Shown here one piece after another: positions 1 through 7,962 of a stretch of DNA of 64,000 nucleotides (positions are counted from its first letter, which is position 1; every line of letters begins with the position of its first letter). The stretch spans positions 1 to 64,000 of the forward strand of contig CAZENQ010000007.1 of NCBI GenBank assembly GCA_964513655.1, read 5' to 3'. The DNA is from G020350405 sp964513655. GTDB lineage: Bacteria > Planctomycetota > Phycisphaerae > Sedimentisphaerales > Anaerobacaceae. A program made the position numbers and the translations under genes. The notes under the pieces are model-generated. The model saw only the letters and a list, made by a program, of their open reading frames with translations. It was not told the origin of the DNA and searched no databases.

Positions 1-1
1 A

Positions 2-199
2 GGCATTATCAACCCCTTAGCTGCAATCTGTGCTGCGCAGATGATGATCGAGACGCTCGGAGAAGATGCCGCTGCGTTAAAAGTGGAAGAGGCGGTCAAA
101 TATGTCACAGGCAAAAAACTCGAAAGTATGCAGGCCGGAAAAATGGGGTATTCCACGAGCGAGGTCGGTGATCTCGTGGCCGAAAAAGTAGCAGAGTGA
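2..199 (+). CDS. isocitrate/isopropylmalate dehydrogenase family protein, C-terminal fragment
   Basis: Only the last 65 residues are inside the window; the 5' part lies off the left edge. The reading frame begins GIINPLAAICAAQMMI and ends EVGDLVAEKVAE followed by TGA. The NPLAAICAAQMM segment matches the C-terminal helix region (NPxAxxLSAAMML-like) of the beta-decarboxylating dehydrogenases that include 3-isopropylmalate dehydrogenase (LeuB) and NAD-dependent isocitrate dehydrogenase. These oxidise and decarboxylate 2-hydroxyacids in leucine synthesis or the TCA cycle. The fragment lacks the substrate-specificity loop, so LeuB and isocitrate dehydrogenase cannot be told apart. The downstream GTPase starts 13 bases later, so co-transcription is likely. 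Confidence 0.7.
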   Translation, partial: GIINPLAAICAAQMMIETLGEDAAALKVEEAVKYVTGKKLESMQAGKMGYSTSEVGDLVAEKVAE

Positions 200-212
200 A
201 AACTGTAAAGCG

Positions 213-1196
213 ATGCCTGCTAATTTAACGCCAGAATATTTCAAGGCTGAGAAGTGGTTTCGCGAGGCGACCACGCCCGACGAAAAAATCCTCGCGCTCG
301 AGCGAATGCTGGCTGTGATGCCGAAACACAAAGGAACCGACCACCTCAAGGCCGACCTGCGGCGCAAACTAAGCAAACTAAGAGATACAGCCACGCAAAA
401 AAGCAAGGTCAGGCAGGTTGATGTTTTCCACGTCCCACGAAGCGGGGCCGGCCAGATTGTCCTGTTAGGAACACCAAACTGCGGCAAAAGCTCCATCGTC
501 GCGGCCCTGACCAACGCGAAGGTCAACGTCGCCGATTTTCCCTTCGCAACCGGCACGCCTGTGCCGGGAATGGCCAAATTTGAGGACGTCCCAATTCAGC
601 TGGTCGATATGCCGCCCATTACCGCCGACTACGTTGCCCCGGGCCAGGTGGGGACATACCGCAACTGCGACCTGATTGCCGTCGTCATTGGCCTCTCCGC
701 TGACGTGGCGGAACAAATGCAAATTTGCCTGGATTTCTTAGAGTCGAGAAACCTGCTTATCGACGGCCAGACCGGCGAGACGGATGAACACGGTAACTTC
801 CTCGGTAAAAGGGCATTTTGCATCTGCACCAAATCGGACATCGCCAAGCCAGGTGTACTTGAAAGCCTAAAGCAATCATGCAAGCGTCCGTTCGAATTCG
901 TGGAAATATCTACCGCCAGCGGGGCAGGCATGGATAAACTCTCCGCTACGTTCTTTAATCAATTAGGTATCATACGCATATACGCCAAGCCACCCGGCAA
1001 GAAGCCCGATATGGACGAGCCTTTCACACTTCCGGCAGGGTCGACCGTTATGGACCTTGCAACCGCAATCCACAGGGAATTAGCTGAGAAACTTAAGTTC
1101 GCAAGGATATGGGGCACCGGCGTCTACGACGGGCAAAACGCCCAGAGAAACCACGTCCTTAACGACGGGGACATTATTGAATTGCATTTCTCGTGA
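213..1196 (+). CDS. Obg/DRG-like GTPase with C-terminal TGS domain
   Basis: 327 residues. An N-terminal helical, charged region (about 1-75) is followed by a G domain with a P-loop GTPNCGKSS (about 86-94) and a G4 motif TKSD (about 206-209). A TGS domain ends the protein (about 267-327, EPFTLPAGSTVMDLA... to the end). This order resembles DRG/Obg-type GTPases that act on ribosomes or tRNA. The switch II motif reads VDMPP rather than the usual DxxG, so nucleotide hydrolysis may differ from classical DRG proteins. The start lies 13 bases after the preceding dehydrogenase stop. The cellular role is inferred from family membership only. Confidence 0.8.
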   Translation: MPANLTPEYFKAEKWFREATTPDEKILALERMLAVMPKHKGTDHLKADLRRKLSKLRDTATQKSKVRQVDVFHVPRSGAGQIVLLGTPNCGKSSIVAALTNAKVNVADFPFATGTPVPGMAKFEDVPIQLVDMPPITADYVAPGQVGTYRNCDLIAVVIGLSADVAEQMQICLDFLESRNLLIDGQTGETDEHGNFLGKRAFCICTKSDIAKPGVLESLKQSCKRPFEFVEISTASGAGMDKLSATFFNQLGIIRIYAKPPGKKPDMDEPFTLPAGSTVMDLATAIHRELAEKLKFARIWGTGVYDGQNAQRNHVLNDGDIIELHFS

Positions 1197-1209
1197 TTTG
1201 CACTACAAT
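1182..1209 (+). promoter_or_regulatory. candidate sigma-70-type promoter of the GH51 gene
   Basis: TTGCAT at 1182-1187 and TACAAT at 1204-1209 are separated by 16 bases. The -35 box lies in the last codons of the GTPase gene. Predicted transcription start is near 1216, about 40 bases before the ATG at 1256. This is a pattern match only; planctomycete promoter consensus is poorly known. Confidence 0.35.
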
Positions 1210-1231
1210 ACCTGCCTTGGATTAGTGCAAA
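1197..1231. repeat. 9-bp perfect inverted repeat, operator candidate before the arabinofuranosidase gene
   Basis: TTTGCACTA (1197-1205) and TAGTGCAAA (1223-1231) are perfect inverted copies 17 bases apart. They overlap the candidate -10 box and end 11 bases before the Shine-Dalgarno sequence. The position suits a repressor operator; a 5'-UTR hairpin is the alternative. There is no T-run after it, so it is not an intrinsic terminator of the upstream gene. Confidence 0.45.
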
Positions 1232-1255
1232 ACAAAAATGAAAAGGAGGCTTATC

Positions 1256-3304
1256 ATGACGAGAGTTCACTTTGTTTGTGTCGGTTTATTGGCGGCTGTG
1301 ATGCTGGTCGGCTGCCAACAACTACAACAACCGACTGAAATCACAGGCGCAGAGCAAATTAGTGTTGCGATTGACACCGACAAGACGGGCGAGCCGATTT
1401 CTAAGTACATTTACGGCCAATTTATCGAACACCTTGGACGATGCATTTATGGTGGCATCTGGGCTGAGATGCTCGAGGACAGGAAGTTCTATTTTCCAGT
1501 CACCGACGATTACAAGCCCTATTCGACAACAGACAAGGACAAAATGGTCGGCTACTTTCCTATACTGACGGGCTCTCCCTGGAGGGTCGTCGGTCCGGCC
1601 GGAAGTGTAAAAATGGTAACCGAAGGTTCGTATGTCGGCGAAAATACGCCCGAGATTCAACTGGCTGGCGACGGAACAGGCCGAGGCATTGAGCAGCCGC
1701 GCCTGGCCCTGATAAAAGGCAAAGAATACGTCGGGAGAATCGTTATTGCCGGCTCACCTGAAGCCGTGCCGATAAAGGTTAGCCTGGTATGGGGCAAAGG
1801 CAAGAAAGGCCGTGAGACGGTAACCATCGACAAAATCAACAGCGAATTCACCAAAGTGCCGCTGCATTTCAAGGCAAAGGCCCCAACCAAAAACGCACGT
1901 CTCAGAATCGTCGGAAAGGGCAAAGGGACGTTTAAAATCGGCACGGTATCACTTATGCCCGCCGACAACATCGACGGCATGCGGGCTGACACATTAAAAC
2001 TAATCAAACAACTCAACTCGCCGGTTTATCGCTGGCCGGGCGGAAACTTTGTAAGCGGTTACGACTGGAAGGACGGCATCGGCGACCCCGATAAACGGCC
2101 GCCCCGCAAGAACCCGGCCTGGACGGGAATCGAGCACAATGACTTTGGTGTTCACGAGTTTATACGCTTCTGCCGCCAGATTAATACAGAACCATACATC
2201 GCAGTAAACAGCGGCCTCGGTGGCGTCAAGTCCGCCGCCGAACTCGTCGAATACGCCAACGGGGCCGTCGACACTCCGATGGGCAGGCTGCGGGGGCAAA
2301 ACGGCGACCCGGCGCCGTTCAAGGTCAAATGGTGGGGTATCGGCAACGAGATGTACGGAGACTGGCAGCTCGGTCACATGCCGCTGGCCGATTACGTTAA
2401 AAAGCACAACGAATTCGCCGATGCCATGCGTGCCGTTGACCGGTCAACCCAACTGGTCGCGGTTGGTTCGGTCGGCGACTGGAGTAAACAAACACTTACA
2501 ACCTGCGCCGACCATATGGAGCTAATCAGCGAGCATTTTTACTGCGGACATGAAACCAAAAGCCCAACGTGGAGAACCGCTGAACTGCCATTGGATTCTT
2601 TAAAGAAACGTGCGGAGGCGGAACAGGCCGCCAAACTGCTCAGGCACATATCCGACCCGTCCAAGCGTGTTGCCCGTATCGTAAAGGCCCATCGAGGTTA
2701 TCGAAAAGAACTGGATTCGCTGAAGGGAAAAGACATTCGCATCGCCATAGATGAGTACAACTACTGGTATGGTCCACACCTCTACGGCGAGCTCGGCACG
2801 CGTTATTATCTGCAGGACGCCCTCGGTATCGCCGCAGGTCTCCACGAGATGGCCCGCAACAGCGATATCGTCTTCATGGCTAACTACGCCCAGACAGTCA
2901 ATGTCATCGGCTGTATCAAAACCACGAAAACCAAGGCCGCATTTGATACAACGGGACTGGTGCTTAAGTTGTATCGCAGGCAATTCGGCACTATACCTGC
3001 TGAAGTCACTTCAAAGGCCAAGCCTCTGGATGTAGCTGCCGCTTGGACGAAAAACCGTAAGGTCTTGACTATTGGCATTGTCAACCCGACAAAAACAGCC
3101 TATGACTTGGCCCTGGACCTAAAAGGCGTCACTATCAAGGGAACCGGTCAACACTTCCAAATTGCCGGCTCGGACCCGATGACCTATAACCAGCCGGGCA
3201 AAAAACCGAACGTGGTTATCGAGAAAACGAAGCTTGCCGGCATCACGAACAAATTGACAGTATCCCCATTGAGCGTCAGTCTTTTCAGACTGCCCGTGCG
3301 TTAG
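1256..3304 (+). CDS. alpha-L-arabinofuranosidase, glycoside hydrolase family 51, lipoprotein
   Basis: It is predicted to remove terminal alpha-L-arabinofuranose from arabinoxylan, arabinan or related oligosaccharides. The N terminus is a lipoprotein signal ending LVGC, so it should be membrane anchored outside the cytoplasm. The family signature GQFIEHLGRCIYGGIWAE is near the start of the mature protein. The acid/base Glu is in IGNEMYG (codon 2348-2350) and the nucleophile Glu in IDEYNYWYG (codon 2753-2755). A beta-sandwich C-terminal region completes the fold. I chose the ATG at 1256 because AAGGAGG (1243-1249) lies 6 bases upstream; the in-frame ATG at 1238 sits ahead of that SD. It is probably transcribed alone, with a possible operator upstream. 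The start is also supported by the short, well-formed signal peptide. Confidence 0.92.
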   Translation: MTRVHFVCVGLLAAVMLVGCQQLQQPTEITGAEQISVAIDTDKTGEPISKYIYGQFIEHLGRCIYGGIWAEMLEDRKFYFPVTDDYKPYSTTDKDKMVGYFPILTGSPWRVVGPAGSVKMVTEGSYVGENTPEIQLAGDGTGRGIEQPRLALIKGKEYVGRIVIAGSPEAVPIKVSLVWGKGKKGRETVTIDKINSEFTKVPLHFKAKAPTKNARLRIVGKGKGTFKIGTVSLMPADNIDGMRADTLKLIKQLNSPVYRWPGGNFVSGYDWKDGIGDPDKRPPRKNPAWTGIEHNDFGVHEFIRFCRQINTEPYIAVNSGLGGVKSAAELVEYANGAVDTPMGRLRGQNGDPAPFKVKWWGIGNEMYGDWQLGHMPLADYVKKHNEFADAMRAVDRSTQLVAVGSVGDWSKQTLTTCADHMELISEHFYCGHETKSPTWRTAELPLDSLKKRAEAEQAAKLLRHISDPSKRVARIVKAHRGYRKELDSLKGKDIRIAIDEYNYWYGPHLYGELGTRYYLQDALGIAAGLHEMARNSDIVFMANYAQTVNVIGCIKTTKTKAAFDTTGLVLKLYRRQFGTIPAEVTSKAKPLDVAAAWTKNRKVLTIGIVNPTKTAYDLALDLKGVTIKGTGQHFQIAGSDPMTYNQPGKKPNVVIEKTKLAGITNKLTVSPLSVSLFRLPVR

Positions 3305-3390
3305 GCTTGGCGCCTCGGCTGGATTCTGCTATAATCTCTTAAAGCTAAGCTAACGGAACTTGGATTAGAAGTCTTTCAAAAGGTGTAAAT

Positions 3391-3585
3391 ATGGAATGTA
3401 ATAAAGAGCAGAATTTGCAGAATTGCAATTGCACATATCCGGGCTGTGACAAAAAGGGCCTGTGCTGCGAGTGTATAAGCTATCATTTATCGATAAAGCA
3501 GCTGCCCGGCTGTTGTTTCCCCGATGACGTCGAGAAAACCTACGACCGTAGCTTCAAAGCATTCGCAAAAGCCTGGGGATTGTGA
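3391..3585 (+). CDS. small Cys-rich protein, DUF6485-like
   Basis: 64 residues with nine cysteines, arranged as CNCTYPGC, KKGLCCEC and PGCCFP, and a basic/aromatic C terminus. The pattern resembles the short Cys-rich family annotated DUF6485 in anaerobic bacteria; metal binding is likely but no function is known. A weak SD (AAAGGTG) precedes the ATG. It stands alone between the GH51 gene and a convergent secreted protease. Confidence 0.75.
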   Translation: MECNKEQNLQNCNCTYPGCDKKGLCCECISYHLSIKQLPGCCFPDDVEKTYDRSFKAFAKAWGL

Positions 3586-3621
3586 AGTAACTCTTTATCT
3601 TACCAACTAAATGCCGTAAGT

Positions 3622-3669
3622 ATCATGCCAGCAACCTGCTTTTTTCTTTTTTGGACCAGGTTGCATGAT
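3622..3669. terminator. stem-loop between convergent genes, possible terminator
   Basis: ATCATG...CAACCTG (3622-3638, with a 4-base bulge) can pair with CAGGTTGCATGAT (3657-3669), enclosing a T-rich loop. A second short repeat (AACCGC 3715-3720 / GCGGTT 3744-3749) follows. Neither has a classical T-tail, but both sit between the convergent Cys-rich and subtilisin genes. Confidence 0.25.
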
Positions 3670-3773
3670 GAAGGATGCTCCGTCTTAAGTTGAAAAAACA
3701 CCTTTTTAAAAAATAACCGCCGAGGTAAAAAAACAAAACCCCAGCGGTTAAGCGAACTTAACAAACAAACTCC

Positions 3774-5576
3774 TTATGGCTGCACACTTATCCAATCAAT
3801 AGTTTCTACGTTGTTAGCTGGGTCGTAAGTCCAGCCCGATTTAACAACATTATCCACTGTGAAGGCAAAGGCTGTCCCAATTGGAGCATTCTTTACTCCA
3901 TCTGAACTTAATGTTACTTTTCCGGACGAATCAGTTACTCCAGAGTCGGTATCAGAAGTAGCGTCACTCCAAGAACCATACACCGTTGCTCCTTCTACTG
4001 GATTATCACTTGCATCCACGATGGTTACGGTTGCCACTGCTTTTGTGAATATATTTCGCCCAGCCTGCTTTGTACTAAGAAACACCTCAATACTGGACAC
4101 ATGAATGGCTGCGCCGGGCACCATTACAGTGATACTGATGGAGTCGCTTCCGGTCTTGCCGCCGGAGTCAATCACCGAGGCGGTGATCGTATGCGTCCCG
4201 TCGCTTGGAGTGGTGGAGAAGCTGCCTACTGTGCCAATCTGCCCATCGATGTTAGAGGTCCATATCAGACTTGCGGTGAGGTCACCATCCTCGGTGTCGC
4301 CGGCCGTTCCCTCAAAAACGATACTGGCCCCAGAGTCAAACGTAGCGCCATCAGCGGGGATGTTTATAAAAACGACTGGGGATTCATTAACCGGCCCCTC
4401 AGCTACAGCAGCCTCATCGGCATCTAACAAACCATAGCCGTACTTTGGGTCCCATCCAACCTCACCTAAATCATCAGCGGTACCATTCATCACTAAGCGC
4501 ACCTCGTCGTTAATCAGACCATCCCCATTGAGGTCAGTAACACCAGCAGCAATAACTAAAGCCGCTGTACCCGCAACGTGAGGCGAGGCCATTGACGTAC
4601 CGCTCCCTGTACCACATCCGCCGCCTAAGAGAGTAGAGTTAATACTCACCCCCGGCGCCGACAGTTCCAGGTCGAGGCCTGTGCTGGACCACTTCGCTCT
4701 GGAGTTGCTCTGATCGGTTGCGGCCACGGCAATGCACGATTCATACCTGGCGGGGTAAATCACGTTGTCACCCCTGCCAGGTGGGTTGCCGCTGTTACCG
4801 GCGGCGCATACGTTAAGAACGCCCTCTGCATAGGCCTCGTCGAAGGCCGCTTTGACGAGCTCGCCAGGGTTTCCGGAGCTGCCATAGCTGTTGTTCGTCA
4901 CCTGCATGCCGTTATACACAGCCCACTCGAGCGCAGCGATAACATCACTATATGAACCGGTACCGTCGGCTCCCAAAACCTTTAGGGCATAGAGTTTGGC
5001 CTCTGGCGCTACCCCCACCACGCCAAAGTCGTTATCTTCAGCGGCGACGGTGCCGGCCACGTGAGTTCCGTGACCATCGTCATCCATCGGATCACCATCG
5101 CTGTTGACAAAGTCATAACCACCCGCATAATTGGCGACTAAATCCGGATGATTGTAATCGATACCTGAATCAATAATGGCTACTTTCACCCCTGCGCCTT
5201 TATTATCGCCCTCATGAACCGTGCCGGCGCCTATGTGCTTCACCCCCCAGGAGTTGTCGAGTTCAGCGTCAACGGCGTAGACCTTGATATCCGGATCAAT
5301 GTTTGTCACGTTAGGATTATGCAGTAGCCCTTTAATCGCTGCTTCGGGAATTGAAGCAGCAATGGCTGGAACTAGGTGGTAGCTGTACTTAATTACTCCA
5401 CCACCGCCACGCACCATGGCCTGCTCACTTGGCCCAGGAACTTGAGTGAAACCAATCAACACAGGAACTCTTTCGAGTCCCGCAGCCTTGTCATTTGCAG
5501 GAATTGCCAACACTGTGGATACAACTGAAATCACAAACAAGCTGACTAAAATAACCATCCAAAATTTAGTTTTCAT
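3774..5576 (-). CDS. secreted subtilisin-like serine protease (S8) with propeptide and Ig-like C-terminal domains
   Basis: 600 residues. Residues 1-24 form a signal peptide. Residues about 36-100 resemble an I9-type propeptide (VPVLIGF...VTNIDPDIKVY). The S8 domain carries Asp136 (AIIDSGID), His169 (DGHGTHVAG), Asn261 in the oxyanion hole (AAGNSG) and Ser328 (GTSMASPHVAG), so it looks active. After residue 390 there are two beta-sandwich modules: an Ig/cadherin-like repeat (SPVVFINIPADGATF...) and a Big-like domain ending WTYDPANN...DWISVQP. The SD AGGAGA lies 7 bases before the ATG. It is probably an extracellular or surface protease. No sortase, PEP-CTERM or dockerin tail is visible, so how it is retained is unclear. 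Confidence 0.93.
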   Translation of the reverse strand: MKTKFWMVILVSLFVISVVSTVLAIPANDKAAGLERVPVLIGFTQVPGPSEQAMVRGGGGVIKYSYHLVPAIAASIPEAAIKGLLHNPNVTNIDPDIKVYAVDAELDNSWGVKHIGAGTVHEGDNKGAGVKVAIIDSGIDYNHPDLVANYAGGYDFVNSDGDPMDDDGHGTHVAGTVAAEDNDFGVVGVAPEAKLYALKVLGADGTGSYSDVIAALEWAVYNGMQVTNNSYGSSGNPGELVKAAFDEAYAEGVLNVCAAGNSGNPPGRGDNVIYPARYESCIAVAATDQSNSRAKWSSTGLDLELSAPGVSINSTLLGGGCGTGSGTSMASPHVAGTAALVIAAGVTDLNGDGLINDEVRLVMNGTADDLGEVGWDPKYGYGLLDADEAAVAEGPVNESPVVFINIPADGATFDSGASIVFEGTAGDTEDGDLTASLIWTSNIDGQIGTVGSFSTTPSDGTHTITASVIDSGGKTGSDSISITVMVPGAAIHVSSIEVFLSTKQAGRNIFTKAVATVTIVDASDNPVEGATVYGSWSDATSDTDSGVTDSSGKVTLSSDGVKNAPIGTAFAFTVDNVVKSGWTYDPANNVETIDWISVQP

Positions 5577-5599
5577 AATATTTCTCCTGTTTTTTCAGG

Positions 5600-5628
5600 T
5601 TTATAAAGATTTTTATGTTTTGCTGCAA
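5600..5628 (-). promoter_or_regulatory. candidate promoter of the subtilisin gene
   Basis: On the minus strand, TTGCAG (5628-5623) and TATAAA (5605-5600) are 17 bases apart. This would give a 5' UTR of roughly 17 bases that contains the SD. Pattern match only. Confidence 0.35.
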
Positions 5629-5814
5629 TTAAAGCCAATGGTCACATGTGTCGTTTATCGGCTTTTTTCAAAATAAAGTACATATTTTTGGCTGCTGCTT
5701 ATAATATTATCGCAATTTAGAGGGGTAAAGTCAAGGAATTTTTCGGGCGGATTCAGCCTCGCTGCTGCCTGAGCAGTCCTCCAGTTATAGCCGCCAATTA
5801 GAAACCACAGCGCA

Positions 5815-5847
5815 CAAAAAAGGCCGAGCCAAAGTGAGCCCGGCCTT
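5815..5847 (-). terminator. intrinsic terminator after the sigma/LolA-like pair
   Basis: On the minus strand AAGGCCG (5847-5841) pairs with CGGCCTT (5826-5820), with extra GC pairs inside, followed by a run of T residues (5821-5815). It lies 34-66 bases downstream of the stop at 5881. Confidence 0.7.
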
Positions 5848-5880
5848 GATACTTGAGTATCCACATTCTTCAGATTCTCT

Positions 5881-7323
5881 CTACTCCACGGATGGCTTGA
5901 GCGAAACATCAACAACATTCTTCTTTGCCTTCTCAATGTGTTTTTTCCAGATGTAGACGTCATAACCTTCAATCTGAACATGTGATGTGTAATCTTCAGA
6001 CTTCTGGTCTATCCGCGTACCGCCCGGCATTACCAAAATGAAGCTCTCTATAACGTCCCGCCCAAAGAAATTACTCATTTCCACTTTATAGCCCCCACCC
6101 AGCGATTGCCTCAATTTCCTTGGAACATTTGCCCAGTAGATACCGCCTCGGCTCCGACCGGGCTCAATGGGTTCCTCAAGCTCCCAATAAACACTATACT
6201 TGCCTGGCGACATCGCCTTTCGTTGAATTACTTTAATCTTTTGTTTCTTACCGGCCTCGTCAAAAAAGGCAAGGTTAGCTATATCTGTATTCATTATACG
6301 AACTTCACCTCTCCACACTTTATCTGTATTATTATACACACCAAGAAAGCCGCCGTGGATTAGATTAAACTGCTCATCAACAACATAAATATGTGTATTT
6401 GCAGGAACATCATCAACCATGGTGACGTTATTAACTATATCCATGTGATGTTCTACGGCATAACCTATTACACGGTCCGGGAGCCGCTGTTGTGCATCAA
6501 CAATAGTTTCGTCAATTATTTGAACGCCTACAGGCACTTCAAAATCAAAAATGCCCGCCGGTAATTGCTGGTCATAATAAATACGCTCGGCACGCTTCAA
6601 GACTTCGTTAGAACCGGGCCGAGAGCCACCAATGACATCAACGCTTAACGGCAGTTTCGTATCTGGGTCGACTGTGGCTTTAAGGTCAATTCTGTCCGAT
6701 GCCATCACTAAAAGTATCACGTCTTTCCCCGCCTTCGGATCATAGACCACATAATCGGAAATCGTCCCCTCGAGCCGGTCTGTCATTCTCGTCATCTCCA
6801 CGAGAAATTTACCGGGACTGAACACTGAGCTGATACTTAAACCATCTTTGATACATACCGTGTTGTTCGTCCTATTATATATATAACTTTTTTCGGGCGT
6901 CGCAATTGTTGTTGTACCAGTTGAAGGATTATCAAGCCAGTAGTACTCACCTCGACCCGTTTGAGGATTAATTCTTGCCCACATTTCAACTTCTTTTTCA
7001 TCCCAGTCCCTGCCGAATGCGTGTACGACAGAAACACTTTTCATCGCCTCAATAGTTTGTTCCACCGCATAAGCTACCTTTTCAGATTGACCCAGCAACG
7101 AAATCACAGCTAAAAAACCCAGCAATATAATCACTGCTGCTGCTATTTGTGTTATATTATTCTTCATGATTCGCTCCCACAAAACATGTCTTTCAAGCTT
7201 AGTCAAAGCTCTTGAGAACATTTTCCAGTTTAGATCCACCGACTGCTTAACATCAGCCGGTATCTTTTCCAACGCTATATCATTCAGGATTTTTTCGATT
7301 CTTTCCTGTCTCATCTTTTTCAT
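5881..7323 (-). CDS. putative anti-sigma-type membrane protein with LolA-like extracytoplasmic domain
   Basis: About 480 residues. A cytoplasmic N-terminal helical region (about 1-55, MRQERIEKILNDIALEKI...) is followed by one membrane span (ITQIAAAVIILLGFLAVISL). A long extracytoplasmic region follows, whose first part resembles LolA/outer-membrane-lipoprotein-sorting folds (AMKSVSVVHAFGRDWDEKE...). The ATG at 7323 overlaps the stop of the ECF sigma gene by an ATGA, so the two are translationally coupled. This arrangement is typical of planctomycete sigma/anti-sigma pairs, which is the basis for the functional guess; no zinc-binding anti-sigma (ZAS) motif is seen. A start four codons downstream at 7314 is possible. 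The frame also runs open upstream, but only inside the sigma gene. Confidence 0.65.
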   Translation of the reverse strand: MKKMRQERIEKILNDIALEKIPADVKQSVDLNWKMFSRALTKLERHVLWERIMKNNITQIAAAVIILLGFLAVISLLGQSEKVAYAVEQTIEAMKSVSVVHAFGRDWDEKEVEMWARINPQTGRGEYYWLDNPSTGTTTIATPEKSYIYNRTNNTVCIKDGLSISSVFSPGKFLVEMTRMTDRLEGTISDYVVYDPKAGKDVILLVMASDRIDLKATVDPDTKLPLSVDVIGGSRPGSNEVLKRAERIYYDQQLPAGIFDFEVPVGVQIIDETIVDAQQRLPDRVIGYAVEHHMDIVNNVTMVDDVPANTHIYVVDEQFNLIHGGFLGVYNNTDKVWRGEVRIMNTDIANLAFFDEAGKKQKIKVIQRKAMSPGKYSVYWELEEPIEPGRSRGGIYWANVPRKLRQSLGGGYKVEMSNFFGRDVIESFILVMPGGTRIDQKSEDYTSHVQIEGYDVYIWKKHIEKAKKNVVDVSLKPSVE

Positions 7324-7829
7324 TCCTGTTTTGCACTTGAAGCCAGTTTCTCCTTCAATGCAGCCAAAGCTTTGGATACATGCGACCTTGCGCCGGCTTC
7401 GCTGCAACCCAGCCGCCCAGCAATATCTTCATACCTTTGTTGCTCCAAGTACCGCATCACTATTGCCCTTGCCTGTTTGGGACTGAGCTGCGATATCGCT
7501 CGCCTCACCACTGCCGTTAATTCAGCATTGACTACTTTCTCCTGCGCCGCGCTATCAACACCCACGTGGGCTTCGCTGATTTGGCCGTCTCTGCCTATTC
7601 TGTCTCGCCAGGCTTTAGAATTGGCAGTTAGTGCAATACGGTAGATGTACGTCGCTGCCTTCTTGCCATTGAGTTTCTCAACGTGCTGCCAAATCCCTAA
7701 CAGCGAATACTGCATCGCCTCAGCAAAGAGCTCCTTGTCACCGGTTAGTTTTCACAGGACAGATGCTAGGAAGCCGGCATACTCAGTTTTTACCTGTTCA
7801 AATAGCTCCAAGCGCTTGGAATACTTCAT
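7320..7829 (-). pseudogene. ECF sigma factor interrupted by an in-frame TGA
   Basis: Read through, the frame from the ATG at 7829 encodes 169 residues with a normal ECF layout: MKYSKRLELFEQVKTEYAG, then region 2, then region 4 (LSPKQARAIVMRYLE...YEDIAGRLGCSEAGARSHVS). Codon 26 (7754-7752) is TGA where homologous positions carry an aromatic residue, most simply TGG changed to TGA (SVL-stop-KLTGDKELFAEA). An internal ATG at 7715 opens a 131-residue protein that lacks region 2.1 and part of 2.2. Genes around it use TGA as a normal stop, so genome-wide recoding is unlikely. Options are a true nonsense mutation, an assembly error or a functional short form. The coupled downstream partner is intact, which argues for a recent event or an error. 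Confidence 0.75.
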
Positions 7830-7962
7830 TTATCAAGCTCTAATCAAAGGCATTAGTTGAACATGTCCAGCTTACTATATAATAATAACAGCCGAGAAAT
7901 GGTTTTGTGTAAAACCTTTCCGCAGGTATGCAGTGAAGAGCACAAATAAGTGCTTTTCCGGG

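Noticed and set aside
7860..7962. Terminator after the TPR gene
   Set aside because: GGTTTT/AAAACC and AGCAC/GTGCT hairpins exist, but neither has a clean T-tail on the minus strand.
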